DNA of 64,000 bases from Sisyra terminalis (taxonomy: Eukaryota; Arthropoda; Insecta; Neuroptera; Sisyridae). The DNA lies in NCBI GenBank assembly GCA_958496175.1, contig OY292274.1, positions 66,226,630-66,290,629 on the forward strand, read 5' to 3'. Numbering within the stretch: position 1 is the stretch's first letter; the number at the start of each line of letters is the position of its first letter. Shown here piece after piece: positions 34,601-49,600 of this stretch. Below the pieces are notes generated by a model. The model worked only from the letters and a program-made list of their open reading frames with translations, was not told where the DNA came from and did no database searches. A program made the position numbers and the translations under genes.

Positions 34601-37600
34601 TCCCAGTCTGCACAAATAAATTTAACTGATTAGAACTTCGGGACATCTATATCTTATCGATATCTCTGTCTATATCTTATTTGTTTCTAGAACTTTTGAG
34701 AACATCTTCAGGTTTAGATGAATGAATGGCAAAATGGACGTGGGTACTTCAGATTTTAATAAAATCAAAGATATAAAATTTAGGTAAATGATACTGATGT
34801 CATTCGGCGGAAGCCGAAAGGTATAAAGGTCTGAAAATAGGGCGAAATTCATCGAGAAAATATAGGTACATTAAATTCCCATTCGTCAAATATCCTTCAA
34901 TTTCCACACACCATACAAACTATTACTATATAATTAATTGCCTTAATTATGTTTTTCAAAGCATCACTTACTCTTCAAAAGTATAAATGTTATAAAATGC
35001 AAACGACTGAGAATAATTGCCATAAATGAAAATTTCCCTCATCGTATCAGCTATATACGCATCCGTACCATCAAAATGATTTCCAATCAGTGTTACTAGA
35101 GCTATTATAAATGTGATGTAAATAAAAAAATCCATCATGTTACCCTGGAATCGTTGAACCAATGCATCTTTTTGACTTAATATCTAGGAAGAGAAAAATA
35201 AAATTAGCTTAGTAGCATTTCAAAAAGTCAATAGAAAGTTCTTACTTTTTCTATCTCTTTACATACTGGATAGTACATATATGATTTCAAATATTTCCCC
35301 ATTGTTCTCATGTCAGCTTTTGACGGTCGACGAAAATTTCGATCAACCATATCATTCCAGAATAGAAGCGAATCACATCTCTACAATTTAATTATTTTAT
35401 TAATTATTTAATAAATAACTACTAGTGGCTCTAGAGATAATAAGAAATCGTATATCATGAAAAATTTAAAATTTTCTCGATATGAAAACTTCGATTTCAG
35501 CACCGATCAAAGATTTGAATATTCAAATTGAATTGAATTTTAATCTAAGAATTTCAATTTAAACAAACAGAGACTGCTTTCACTCCTTTACCACATACAT
35601 TCATAATTCCACGCCAAATGAAATTTCTGATAACAACATGAAGGGTTTCAACAATCAACAGGTCCAATACCATAATTATCACAACAGTGGCTAACCACTG
35701 CCAGGCTGTATACGTGCCATATATTTCTCCGATTGAACATATATTAACACTAAGGCAAATGAGTAACAGAAGATGTACACATCTGCAAAGTAAAAAAATA
35801 ATAATAACAATTAGCATTTAAAAATCAATCACAATCAAACTCACAAAACGCCAATGCCAGTCAAAAAAGAAAATTTATATTCAGGCCTTTCAACGGTTGG
35901 GTCAGTACCATAAAAACTTAACAATTTGTTGAAATTGTACGGCGCTGTGTTTCTGAAAACCAAAAAAAAAAAAAAACAGGGAATAAACATAAATATCACG
36001 TTACGAATATACGATCAAAATAAGATTTTTTCGCTGACTTTGAACAGTTGTACTGTGTATACAATATATAGAAAATATTGCGGTCCAATTTATGTAGTAT
36101 AATCTGATATAAAAATATATAAAAATCATACCATAAACATAAATTTGAACAGAAGTTCAAACAAAAATATTCGTGACGTATTGCCCAGATACGTATTTCG
36201 ATTGCCAAGCAACCTTCCTCAGTACAGTTTTCCATCACAAAGCAGTTACGGAGTTGATGACCACTGAGGAAGATTGCTTGGCAATCGAAATACGTATCTG
36301 GGCAATACATCACGAATATTTTTGTTAGAACATCTGTTGAAATTTATGTTTATTAGACTGATTCAAAAAAAATGATGATTTTTTTTTCTTAATTATATCC
36401 AAAATATTGTGCGGAATGACAACAAAAAAATCCTGTGAAAGTTTAAGCTCTTAATATTAGTATTAAGAGGTGCCGCATCGCAAATTTCGATTTTCCATTT
36501 AAATAACATGGGAACAATATTCTCTTGCACTTTGGAATTTTGTACCTCACGTTGGTGACAATATTTCGGAATGACTAAGATATATTCTTGTAGAAAATTG
36601 AACGATCTACAAAAAAGGTCTCGTACAAGTTTTTGATATATTTATTTCTTCAAAAGTTATTTGAGATCAAAGTTGAACTAAAGAGAAATGTTAATATTTT
36701 TTCAATTTTTTGACGCAACCATCAATTTTATGAGAAAATTTTATAGGACATTTTTTGTAGAGCACTTTTTTTCTATAGTTAATCTCTATAAAAGTTTTTG
36801 ATATTTTTCACAGGTCTTAAGTTATTTGCATTTAACTGAAAATTCCCAGAATTATTATATTTTTAACAAAAAAAATATTTTTTTATTTTAAGTAAATAAC
36901 TTAGGACCTGTGAATTTTTATAGAGATAAGTTATAGGAAAAAAAGTGCTCTACAAAAAATGTCCTATAAAATTTTCTCATAAAATTGATGGTTGCGTCAA
37001 AAAATTGAAAAAATATTAAATTTCTCTTTAGTTCAACTTTGACCTCGAATAACTTTTGAAGGAATAAATATATCAAAAACTTGTAACAGACCTTTTTTGT
37101 AGATCGTTCAATTTTCTACAAGAATATATCTTGGTCATTCCATAACAATCAGCGGGAATTTAATCGCACATCTATTATAGATATTGTATATAATGCGTCA
37201 ATTTTAATCGAACACTTCATACGTTAACAATGAAACGTTTTGGTAGATAACTTAAGTACACTTACTTATATAAGTAGAAGAACATATAATTCACAAGCAT
37301 ACTAATTAACAAATTTTTCATGGCCATATCAAAAACATTGTCGAAAGAATACGAAAAATAATCGACGGGAGCTAAGGTGGATTTCGTCCAAATGCCAATA
37401 TCGTACAAAATAAAATGCATTGGAAGCAAAATCATGGAAAACACAAGCAAAACTTTATGTTTCCTGGAAAGCACCTCGCCGTACGTTCTGAAAATTAAAG
37501 ATTTTAAAATCAAAAATCCACTGTTCGAAATTTCTATTCACCTGTGATACATTCCCAACCATAAGTGATTCGACATAAAATCCGGATATGTAACAATCGA

Positions 37601-40600
37601 TTGGGGTTTTGGCACTTTTTGGTACAAAACGTAGTGCAACTGGCCGGGGCTTTTGGCCAGTGAAAACCATTTTTGAATGGTGAAAACCCATTCGCGGAGA
37701 ATTTTATAGTCGCGAATGATAATCTTTTCGCAATACCATGCGGGCGATTTTCCCGAACAATCACTCCAAACCTCGATCGCTCTTATCTTGCCAAGACTAG
37801 CGTACGTCGTAAGAACAAATATCTTCGGCGAATTCGATGCCAAAATTTGATTGTCATCCACGCCCAGTAACACATGCTTCTGTAAAATCAAATGATATCT
37901 TAGTTCCTTTATTTTTTTTTTGGGAAAAAGTAAGTAGTATCTTAGATATTTTTTTTAAAAACAACTATATTGATTATTTATTCGTACTTTAGTTGGTTCT
38001 CGGGCAAAACTATGGTTTTGTAGTTGATTGAACAGCCACGGGTTAGTGCATAACACGTGTTAGTTTAAGTTAGCGTATTGTACTGAATAAACGTCTTCGT
38101 GTAGATTTGATATCTACTTATTTGGATCCTCTAACGATCGTTAAAAGTATCCTGGTGATTCTGAACTATATCCAAAGTTTTCCGAGCTACAAGAAAGAAG
38201 CCAAAAGAAATTTTCGACTGGATTGAATCAAATCCAGCTTAAAAATTGTTTTAGTGCAGAAAAAATTCTTGAAGCTTGACATTTAATTAATTAAATATGG
38301 TCAAATAATGAAAATACAAGCAGTCTTTTATTTTATGGCAAAAAGTAACTAGTATCTTAGATATTTTTTTTCAAAACAACTAAATTGATTATTTATTCGT
38401 ACTTTAGTTGGTTCTCGGGCAAAACTATGGGTTTGTAGTTGATTGAACAGCCACGTGTTAGTGCATAACACGTGTTAATTTAAGTTAGCGTATTGTGCTA
38501 AATAAACGTCTTCGTGTAGATTTGATATCTACTTATTTGGATCCTCTAACGATCGTTAAAAGTATCCTGGTGATTCGGAACTATCTCCAAAGTTTTCCGA
38601 GCATTACAGTTTCTATAGTTATTTTAATTATTTTTATTTCCATAAAAATAAATTTTCGACTGGATTGAATCAAATCCAGCTTAAAAATTGTTTAAGTGCA
38701 GAAAAAATTCTTGAAGCTTGACATTTTAATTAAGGGTGGATCACCGTCAGAAAAAAAAATCGTTTTTTTTCCATAAATGTCTTCTTATAACATTCAAGAA
38801 TAACGTGTTAAAAGGATTGGAATAGCTGACTAATGTATTTTCACTGATAAAAATTGAATAAATTGATAATAACATAAAAAAATATCTTAAAAAAATTTTA
38901 AATTCGTTTTTCTCGAAATCAACTTTTTACAACTGGGAGACAAGATTTCTCAGGAACTATCAGACGGATTGACTTGAAACTGGAGAGTGTTATAGTTCAA
39001 CACGTCTTCGTGATATTGAATCTCTGAAATTGGCCAAACTTCCCCCCCTCAAAGTGGGATAGGGAGAAAGGTCCAAAAAAAGGTCGTTTTTTAAACATTT
39101 TTTTCAAAGTCGCGCCATTTTGTGAATTTTCAACTTTTTTCGGATTTTCGAGGTTCAGTACCAAGAAGACGCTTAAATTGTGTATTTATACAAAGGTACT
39201 ATATGTTTAAATACCCAATTTAATCTTTTATTTGAAAAGCAGTAACTTTCCGTGAAATATTCATACTCCAATCCTGACAACTAACAAATGACAAAAATTA
39301 GCAATTGAATGAAATGGAAATGACAGTTGAAACAAATGACATGATAGTTCAAATTAGAGATAATAAATATTATATTTTTTGTGTTTACCTTTTTATATTC
39401 TTTGTCTTGTCTTTGCCACAACACATATGCTTGTTTATTATGTATTTTGATATTAAAAGCAAATTGTCTTTATAATTTTTTTTCGCGCCATTTTGTGAAT
39501 ATTCAACTATTTTCAGATTTTCGAGGTTCAGTACCAAGAAGACGCATTACCAAAACCTACATTCTTTGGAAAATCATGATCCGACTTCCGGTTTCCGAGA
39601 AAACTTGTCTCCCGTTTGCCTCCTCATTTTTGAGGACTCTTTTTCAAAGCGCTGTAAAAGGAGGAGGGTGGGGGCATATCGGGGCAAATATAAAAAAAAT
39701 TGTTCAAAACTTCAACTTTTACATGCCGAAGACCGTTTTGTAATATCTCTAAAAAAATGGCAACAGTTTTAAAAAAATCTTTTTTTTTTACGTTCTGACG
39801 GTGATCCATCCTTAATTAAATATGGTCAAATAATGAAAATACAAGCAGTAAAGGTGAGTTTTACAATGTTTTGTTTAGAATGTTCTCATAAAAAAGAATT
39901 GAAGGATCAATTGAAGGATCAATTTCGACAGTAGGAAAATAGTTTTGCTTCCTTTCCGAACAAATTTTTGACGTCGCTACCAAACTTTTACAGCACAGTA
40001 AACTATATATTTTTTGATAATATCCATTGCAATTAAAAGATTTGTAATTGATTTTTAACTAAATTTTAGTTAACTACTTGATATAGTTATTATATTAGAG
40101 TGCACATAAAAACTATTAATTTTTTAGCCACCAGACATCGTGACCAAACTGGTCAGCTTCTAATTGGAAAATTATATTAAAATTTCCATACTATAATCAG
40201 TTACAGACTCAAAAACCTAAGACCTACTGTAAACAAAATAAGCGCTTTTTTAAGAAATATTTGAGTTGATCCCTGATTAATCTTTTTAAAATTAAGAATG
40301 CATTAAAAAAATATTTACTCGACTATTGGCCAAGGTTCCAAACAATTTAATTCCAATATGAGATGAAGATTCCGCACATATTTCGTCTCCTGTCAACAAT
40401 ATTATGAAATACTGATATTCTTCTTCTGAATAATTATCCAACAAATAAATTGATTTAATCTAAAAAAAAAAAGAATTCCACGATCAAAGTTATAATATTC
40501 AATGCTACACACAACCAAAATACATTTAATTCAACAATTTTTAACAGGATAAGTCGCATGTTTTAATTAAACAGCAAATTAATTGTTGTATCCTCGGAGT

Positions 40601-43600
40601 ACAGATAAAAGGAGTCCATTTAGGGTCCAGTTCCGGTGGAGTGCGCTACTCTTCAAAAAGCACGCGTCATTTTTCCGGGAAGTGTTTTTGTTATAAACAA
40701 TAATCATTTTTTTATTTTATTTTTATAACCAACTAGCTGATCCCCGCAACTTCGTCTACGCAACGTAGGTGTAGATTATATTTTCTTTTTTGACGTACTA
40801 TTTGCAGTGGTGTATGAAAATTTTAATTTTTCTAATTTCTTTTACGATAAACATAATCAAACTTAAAAACACTATTTTGTCGACTTTAAAAAAACACATT
40901 TAATAAACTGTTGCTTAGAATAAAATATTTGTATGTAATGATCAATTAATTTCCAAAAAATATTTATAAATATCTAAAAAATCAATTATTTATTTTATAT
41001 ATACAAACGTTTATATTTCAAAGAGGCAATTTTTTAAACTTTAAATTGAATTTACTGTACTTTTTATCAGTTCAACTAAAAATATTTTTACAGATTATTT
41101 TCTAACTTTTAATTACCTTTCCAATGATATATAACTCGCCTGTCTAAATTATTTTTTTTTGTTTCATCCCTAGAGAATACCTTCCCTTATTATTTTTAAG
41201 GAATGATAAGTACCCTAATGTGAGTGGGAAATTGTTTTGTATCTTAATACCTAATTTCTTAATATTCGATTGTTCTATTCTTTAGTTAAATCGGGATTTG
41301 GACTTAGAATAAAGACCTCTTGAAACAAATATTAACCCTAAAATTGGGTTCAAAATCGAAATGCACAAACAGACGTAAGAGTTCTATATATTAGTATAAA
41401 TATAGATAAAGAATATTCTTATGAGAAAAATGTTTAGTTAGTGCCAAATCTTGACATAATTTCTAGCGTACATTGGAAGGTTGGAATATCTTCTTAATAC
41501 CTTATGTCCGATCTGAAAATTTGCGCTGCTAGTAACAAAAAAGAGAACTATTACCTTTGCATTACTCAAAGCATCCCTAATACCGGCAATAATGAAAAGA
41601 AACAAACAAAATCCAAACCACACCAAAAACGCCGTACCCACAATATTATCATCACGTATTTCAATACCCAAGTCTTCAATTTGTTCAAATGAATAATCTC
41701 CGGTTAGTAGTATTTCCAAATTGATCATCTCCACCGACAAAATGAGTGGGTGATCTTTTGTGCCAGAAGTGTTAGTTTTGCAAATTACAGTCTTCACGTC
41801 ATCAATATCTTTATATTCTACAAACTATTTTTTTTTTATTAAATACCAAAAAGATGTGGGTTTTGATGAATAAATCACTTACTTCTCCATATGTTGTCCA
41901 ATTATTGGATTCCCATCGTTGGCAATCAATCGTGAAAGGATAGAAAGAGAAAATCTGCGGTCGAGTAAGCTAACACATTTCATAAATTATTTACTTTCAG
42001 AAACAATTTTGTATTTTTTACCTGTGATACAATATTTATAAACAAATTCTTATGATTCTTCACATCGTGCGCGGCAATAGTAAAATAGTCGTTAGTAAAA
42101 TTGATAGACGAGGTGTTTTGTAATTGCCTACACTTAAGCCTCCTTCCAAGCGATGACACTATCTGAGGAAAATTCTTTAATATATTCGTTCAATAATTTC
42201 AAAATAACTGTTGGAGGTGGAAAGAATAGAAATCTTGGAAGAATATTTCAATGTGATATTCCTCCAAAACGGTTTATCTTAAGTGTAAAAAGATTTGTCG
42301 CCAAATCTAAACTTCAAGATCGTAACATCAACCAGCATGTTGGTGAATTTTAGAAAAGCAAAAACATACAAACATTTCCCTCCTCAACATTATCTTCATT
42401 GGATTGATTCAAAAAAATTATGAATTTTTTCTTAATTATATCGAAAATATTGTTGGGAATGCAAAAAAAATCCTGTGAAATTTTAAACTCTTAATATTAA
42501 TATTAAGAGGTGCCGCATCCCAAATTTCGATTTTCCATTTAAATAACATGAGAACAATTTTCTCTTGCACTTTGGAATTTTATAGCTCACGTCGGTGACA
42601 ATATTTCGGAATGACCAAGGTATATTCTTGTAGACAATTAAACGATCTACAAAAAAGGTCTCGAACAAGTTTTTGATATATTTATTCCTTCAAAAGTTAT
42701 TCGAGGTCAAAGTTGAACTAAAGAGAAATTTTAATGTTTTTTCAATTTTTTGACGCAACCATCAATTTTGTGAGAAAATTTTTTAGGGCATTTTTTTGTA
42801 GAGCACTTTTTTTTCCTATAACTTATCTCAATAAAAGTTTTTGATATTTTTTACAGGTCTAAGTGATTTGCAACGAACTAAAAATATTCGTAATTTTTTT
42901 AATGGATACTAATATATATTTTTTTGAGATTCAATTAAAAAATTACTTTATTACGACGCATTTTAACAGTTTTTGACTATCATCATCAGGTAATAATAAT
43001 AATAATAATATTAGTATTATTATTATTAATTAATTAACTCAGACATATATATATATATATATATTATTATCCATTAATTTATTGTGATTCAGAAGTAAAT
43101 AAATTACTCATCAATGTAATTTTATTGTTTAAAATTAATAATATTCCCTGAATTATTATATTTTTTTTTTTTACTTAGAACCTGTAAAAAATATCAAAAA
43201 CTTTTATGCAGATAAGCTGTAGGAAAAAAAGTGCTCTACAAAAATGTCCTATAAAATTTTCTCATAAAATTGATGGTTGCGTCAAATAATTGAAAAAATA
43301 TTAAAATTTCTTTTTAGGTCAACTTTGACCTCGAATAACTTTTGAAGGAATAAATATATCAAAAACTTGTGTAAGAGACCTTTTTTGTAGATCGTTCAAT
43401 TTTCTACTAGAATATATCTTGGTCATTCCGAAATATTGTCACCAACGTGAGCTATAAAATTCCAAAGTGCAAGAGAATTTTGTTCCCATGTTATTTAAAT
43501 GGAAAATCGAAATTTGCAATGCAGCACCTCTTAATATTAAACGCTTAAATTTTCACAGGTTTTTTTTGCCATTCCCAACAATATTTTCGATATAATTAAG

Positions 43601-46600
43601 GAAAAAAAAATAATCATTTTTATTTGAATCAGTCTAATCTTCATTATCTTACTTTTAAGTTTTCTCTCTTAGGAAATTCAAAAACAAGAATCTGGCTATC
43701 GTTCAATTTTTCAGTGTCCAGCTGATAAGTTTTGGCCAAACTTTTATCATTCTCACATGAAGGTGCAAGTCCGTATATTATATTCTTTTTAAAACTTGAA
43801 GCAACCACGTGATACTGAAATGAAATAGAAACAGGATCCTGTTTTTCATCGACTACATACAGAAATGCGCAATCAGGTAAACTGTGATCGGTCAATTCCA
43901 GGAATTTGAACGGATTTAGAAACGGTAGATAAAACTGTACATGAAAGAAAAAAAAAGCATTATTTATATCAAACTGTAAAAGATGATCAAAAGAAAACAT
44001 CAAAATTAATAAAGGTATGACGAACAGAGTGGTCCAAAAATTTTTTTTTCAAGTGCTATTGTCTCAAAAGCTTCACTTTGGTACAAAAAAAAATCCGTCA
44101 AAAGTGCAGCTTGATATCTCAATTCTTCATGAAGCTCAATAAATTTCTATTTTCCCGTTTAAAAAACATTTAAACTAAAAATTCAGGGAGTGATCGCTGT
44201 AAAAAAATCAATTTGGGAAATAACGGACACCCTATTATACATATACCTATTAGGGTGTTTTTTTTTGGGGACTATTTTTTTTCTTTTGCTCCCATGCCGA
44301 AATTTTGTTGGAAATACTTCAAAAAAAATTCCTGAAAGTTTGAGCTCTTAATATTAATAATAAGTACTCGCTCACAGCGTGTGAATATTTTCCATTTAAA
44401 ATACACGTAAACTTTGATTTTTTTTTTAAATTTTTATAGTTCAGCGGCATTTTATGGTATCGCCTCGCTCAAAGTCGGAATTTTTTCACAATTGTATGCT
44501 CTACAAAAGTGCCTATTTTTAATAATTTTTAATAAGGAATAAAAAATCAATATTTTCTTAAATTTTACTCAATAACCCCTAAAATTTTATAGTAAGAGAA
44601 ATTCAAGGCTCAATATCTCGAGAAATATCGATCTTAGCAATTTGATTTCCTGGAACTTTTTTGTAGGAAATTAAATTTCCTATAAATTTGACATTTACAT
44701 TTTTTCTGTAGGTCTTATAATTCATGAGTTACTGAGAAAAAAACGAGAAATCTATGAAAAAATCTAGGTTTAGTGACCCGTACTACCTCGCCCGTGTAAA
44801 TTGCGATTTTGCCGCAATAGGCACTTTTGTAGAACATACAATTGTAAAAAGATCCCGACTTTGAGTGAGGCGATACCATAAAATGGCGCTGAGCTATAAA
44901 AATTTAAAAAAAAAATCAAAGTTTACGTGTATTTTAAATGGAAAATATTCACACGCTGTGAGCGAGTACTTAATATTAATATTAAGAGCTCAAACTTTCA
45001 GGGAATTTTTTTTGAAGTATTTCCAACAAAATTTCGGCATGGGAGCAAAAGAAAAAAAATAGTCCCCAAAAAAAAACACCCTAATACCTATAGTGTAAAC
45101 CCCATGGCCATAAACCTATAGTACATGGAAAACCAAACCGGATACTTTAAAGGAAATTTGTCGATCCGAAAAATATAGAAAATCAGCCGAATAATTTATC
45201 TAATCTTTTAATCAATTATTATTACAATATTTTCTATGTTTTTTTGTCGTCATTTTTTAAATAAAAAATTCTAATAAAGAAGCACTGAGTTTTCTAGTGT
45301 TGTCATTTTACGCAAAATCATAATATAGTTTTCCAGTTTTCGTATTAAAATTTAAAGGTGTCCCGCTTTGAAGCAAAAAAAATTATGGTCACGTTTGGTA
45401 TACAGGAAAAGCCAATATTTGTTTAGTGTTTAGGTAATTCTCACGAAATATCGAAATTTTTGTTCTTTCAGGTTTTACAAAACTCTAAGTCGAACCGAGA
45501 GAATGACTCAAATTTTATTGGCGTTAATTTCTTTGATTTTATTTAAATGAAGCCCAAACCACATGCCCTAACTACTTCACTTTAACTACACCACTGACCA
45601 CGGGGATCTTAATAACTAAATAACAAAATGTAACTAATAACTAATAACTCAATAACGTAATAACTTAATAACAAATTACATGAACTCCAATCGATGATAT
45701 ATTAATTTCGGTCTTTTTAAGACTCTCCTCATCGAAATATATATCAATTTGATCCGAGGAACCGATTGAGTTTATGAAATATGACGGCTTATCGAAATGA
45801 CTGTAGGCAACAAAAAGTCTGGGCAGTATCGAGTGAGGGTCAAAGTTCTGTGGGTTTCCAATTATTTTCAACGGATCATTTATGCCAAGTTTTTTAGCAT
45901 TAATCGAAGTTTTGGACAAATGTCTCATAATCCTCTCTACGGCTAAAACGACAGCATCGATATACTAAAAATACAACAAAAATTGAATTTTTTTCACCGA
46001 CTGTGAAAATAAGATAAGTGAATAAGATCACGTCAAATGAACCCTCTATTGGTCATGAAATTCTTGTATGATACATTTATTTCACTGTGTAGTATTTACT
46101 ACCAATAATTTGATTATAAAACATTTTTTTCAAAATTTTCATTATAACGGCCTTTTTTGTTTTATTGAAAATTTTGAAGACTTTTAATCAAAAAATTGAT
46201 TACAGCCAAACCATTATGAATACATTTTTTATTGTTTAAACAATGTTCCACCAATTCGACCATTTTGTAACATTAACATATGATAGCTAACTAATTAACA
46301 TAAAATATTTTTTTTTGGTATGTATCACTTTGGGGGTTGTTCACCCCTAAAAAATAAACTTCTTGTTAATTATGGTTTCTTATATTGGAAAAATTAGAAG
46401 AAAAAAAAATTAATGATAGTCATGTACTGAGAAAATAAATATTTACGTTAAAGGTTGTTACCCCCATTATTCCATAACTATAGGGGTTAAGGGTGTGAGT
46501 TTAAGTGTATGGCTATTTTAGATGAAAAATAAAACATGGTAAAATCCTTTCATTACACTACGGTGCAAATTTCAAATGCTTAATCGGCTAAATCCTTTAT

Positions 46601-49600
46601 TTATTTATTTTTATTAATTAACCAAGATGAAGGAAAATAGTTAAATTTATCTTAAATTTACAGCGACGCGCTATTTTCATTGCATATTAAAAGTTTCATT
46701 TGGGATAAATTCCGAAACTTGCTTATATATAAAGGAGACTGATACCAAAAAAATTGTGATTTTTTTTTCTTAATTATATCGAAAATATTGTTGGGAATGA
46801 CAAAAAAAAAATCCTGTGAAAGTTTAAGCTCTTAATATTAATATTAATAAGTGCCACAACGCAAATTTCGATTTTCCATTTAAATAACATGGGAACAATA
46901 TTCTCTTGCACTTTGGAATTTTATAGCTCACGTTGGTGACAATATTTCGGAATGACCAAGATATATTCTTGTAGAAAATTGAACGATCTACAAAAAAGTT
47001 CCCGTACAAGTTTTTGATATATTTATTCCTTTAAATGTTATTCGAGGTCAAAATGGAACTAAAGAGAAATTTTAATATTTTTTTCAATTTTTTGACGCAA
47101 CCATCAATTTTATGAGAAAATATTATAGGACATTTTTTGTACAGCATCATTTTTCCTATGACTTAAATCTTTTCTAAATTTCTCTTCCCTAAATCCTAAT
47201 CTCTAAATCCTCTAAATCTCTTCCCTATATTATTATATTTTTCACATAAAAAATATTTTTTTTATATTTTAATTAAATAACTTAGAACCTGTGAAAAATA
47301 TCAAAATTTTTTTTAGAGATAAGTTATAGAAAAAAAAGTGCTCTACTAAAAATGTCCTTTAATTTCGATTTTCCATTTAAATAACTTGGGAACAATATTC
47401 TCTTGCATTTTGGAATTTTATAGCTCATGTTGGTGACTATATTTCGGAATAACCAAGGTATACTCTTATAGAAAATTGAACGATCTACAAAAAAGTTCTC
47501 GTACAAGTTTTTGATATATTTATTCCTTCAAAAGGTATGCGAGGTCAAAGTTGAACTAAAGAGAAATTTTAATATTTTTTAAATTTTTTGACGCAACCAT
47601 CAATTTAATGAGAAAATTTTATAGGACATTTTTTGTAGAGCACTTTTTTTTCCTATAATTTATCTCTATAAAAGTTTTCGCTATTTTTCACAGGTCCTAA
47701 TTAATTTAAGTAAAACTAAAAAAAAATATGTTAAAAATATATTATAATTCAGGGAATATTGTTAATTTAAAACAATAAAATTACGAATATATTCAGTTTA
47801 ATGCAAATAACTTAGAACCTGTGAAAAATATCAAAAACTTTAATAGTGATAAGTTATAGGAAAAAAAGTGCTCTACAAAAAATGTCCTATAAAATTTTCT
47901 CACAAAATTGATGGTTGCGTCAAAAAATTGAAAAAATATTAAAATTTCTTTTTAGTTCAACTTTGACCTCGAATAACTTTTGAAGGAATAAATATATCAA
48001 AAACTTGTACAAGACCTTTTTTGTAGATCGTTCAATTTCCTACAAGAATATACCTTGGTCATTCCGAAATATTGTCACCAACGGGAGTCATAAAATTTCA
48101 AAGTGCAAGAGAATATTGTTCCCATGTTATTTAAATGGAAAATCGAAATTTGCGATGCGGCACCTCTTAACATTAATATTAAGAGCTTAATCTTTCACAG
48201 GATTTTTTTTTGTCATTCCCAACAATATTTTCGATATAATTAAGAAAAAAAAAGAATTATTTTTTTTTTGAATCAGTCTAATATAAAGTATAGATTCACC
48301 ATCTAAAAATTTACAACAATGAAATTGGTGAGTATTTATTTTTTTTTGTTACTGATGGTTCAAAACTTTATTTATATTTCTGCTTATGAGTCATGATTTC
48401 GTTGAGAATTGGAACCAATTTTTTTTACAAGAGCTCTTGAACCATTCAAATAATGAAAATGCTGTTGTTATATGCTTATAATTGACACTAAATGTATAGA
48501 GCATATAAAAATAAAAGACATCTATAATTTCATGTTTACTTTAACAGCTAAAGCAAAGTATGATAATGAAAAAGGTAATGATTACTTTTGAATTTTGTAA
48601 CAAAATATAAATTCTGAAAATTTCATTGATTAATCTCGAATGATTTGGCTGTAAGCAATTTCTTAATTAAAAGTCCTCAAAATCTTCAATATAACGAAAG
48701 AGAGTATGACAATGAAAATTTTGAAAAAATGATCTAGGATCTAATTACTGGTAGTAAATACTTCACAGTGAAATAGTTGTACAAGAATTTCATGACCCAG
48801 TGGTATATAAAGGATTTATTTGACGTGATCTTAGTCTAGCGTATTACTGGTGTAGGGATCGGCTCTTTTTCCTCGGGTCCTTTTGTCGAAGTTTCGACGG
48901 TCTCGTCCTCTCTATTGTTGTTAACTTTTTTGATATAAATATGTTTATCGGCAGCCCACGTCGGTACACGCTCATAATCAGCGTCGAAATCATCATAATA
49001 ATCTTTGTGCTTGGTTTTATTTTTTGCTGCATCTTCAGTGTCATTTTTCACTGGTACTTTTGGAAACAATGAAAAGTGTAAAGTGGACAGAATTTGCCTA
49101 GAAAGCAATCATTTTATTATATTGTAACTATGTTTTCCATTATCTTCTTGGTCAAATTTTGTTGAAATTCCTGACCTTAATCCAGTAATTCCCAAATTTA
49201 TTTGGACTATCGTCCCCTTTCCAGAAAAAATAATACCCAGCGCCCCCTGGATTTTTTTAAATAGCGATTAATAAGGGATATAAATATTATTAGTGTTACC
49301 ATTTTTCTAATTATTTTCTTTTATGCTTTCACCTCCCCCAGGGGGCGGTAGCGCCCACTTTGGGAATCACTGCCTTAATCCATCAGAAAAAAAAATACAA
49401 ATTTTATAGGCTTTTACCTGTGTAATACTTCTCCTATTCTCGTGGTGTCTTCAGTCTTTAGACTTATCAATTCTGGATCATTATAATTTTCCGCCAACTG
49501 GTCAGATACCGTAGAAACAGTATCAATCGTTTCCTGAATCGTTTCTAATGGAAGTGGCTTTATAGTTGACCAAATAATGAAACCAATCGCACTACTTGCA

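Larger units (their letters stand above)
36005..36350. mobile_element. Hammerhead-bearing repeat, inverted pair (right arm truncated)
   Basis: Left arm from 'ttttttcgctgactttgaac' through 'ttgcggtccaatttatg' and 'cataccataaacataaattt' to a hammerhead core. The right arm carries an inverted core and is cut by the FB-2 element starting at 36354. It lies in a polycystin-1-like intron. Confidence 0.65.

Noticed and set aside
37905..38733. Two LTRs of a retrotransposon
   Set aside because: The units are directly adjacent with no internal coding region, and the ends are not TG...CA, so a plain tandem duplication is the safer reading.
41504..41545. Small extra polycystin exon (IGHKVLRRYSNLP) between TM1 and PLAT
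   Set aside because: Direct joining of 41555-41817 to 40319-40459 is in phase and gives the TM1-PLAT spacing normal for polycystin-1; the extra piece has no good donor in the right phase.
48005..48190. 61-aa ORFs of the MYKTFFVDRSI type, seen in many places
   Set aside because: They recur in every FB-2 arm (42483, 46824, 47324, 48005, 61954) and come from the repeat; no protein domain.
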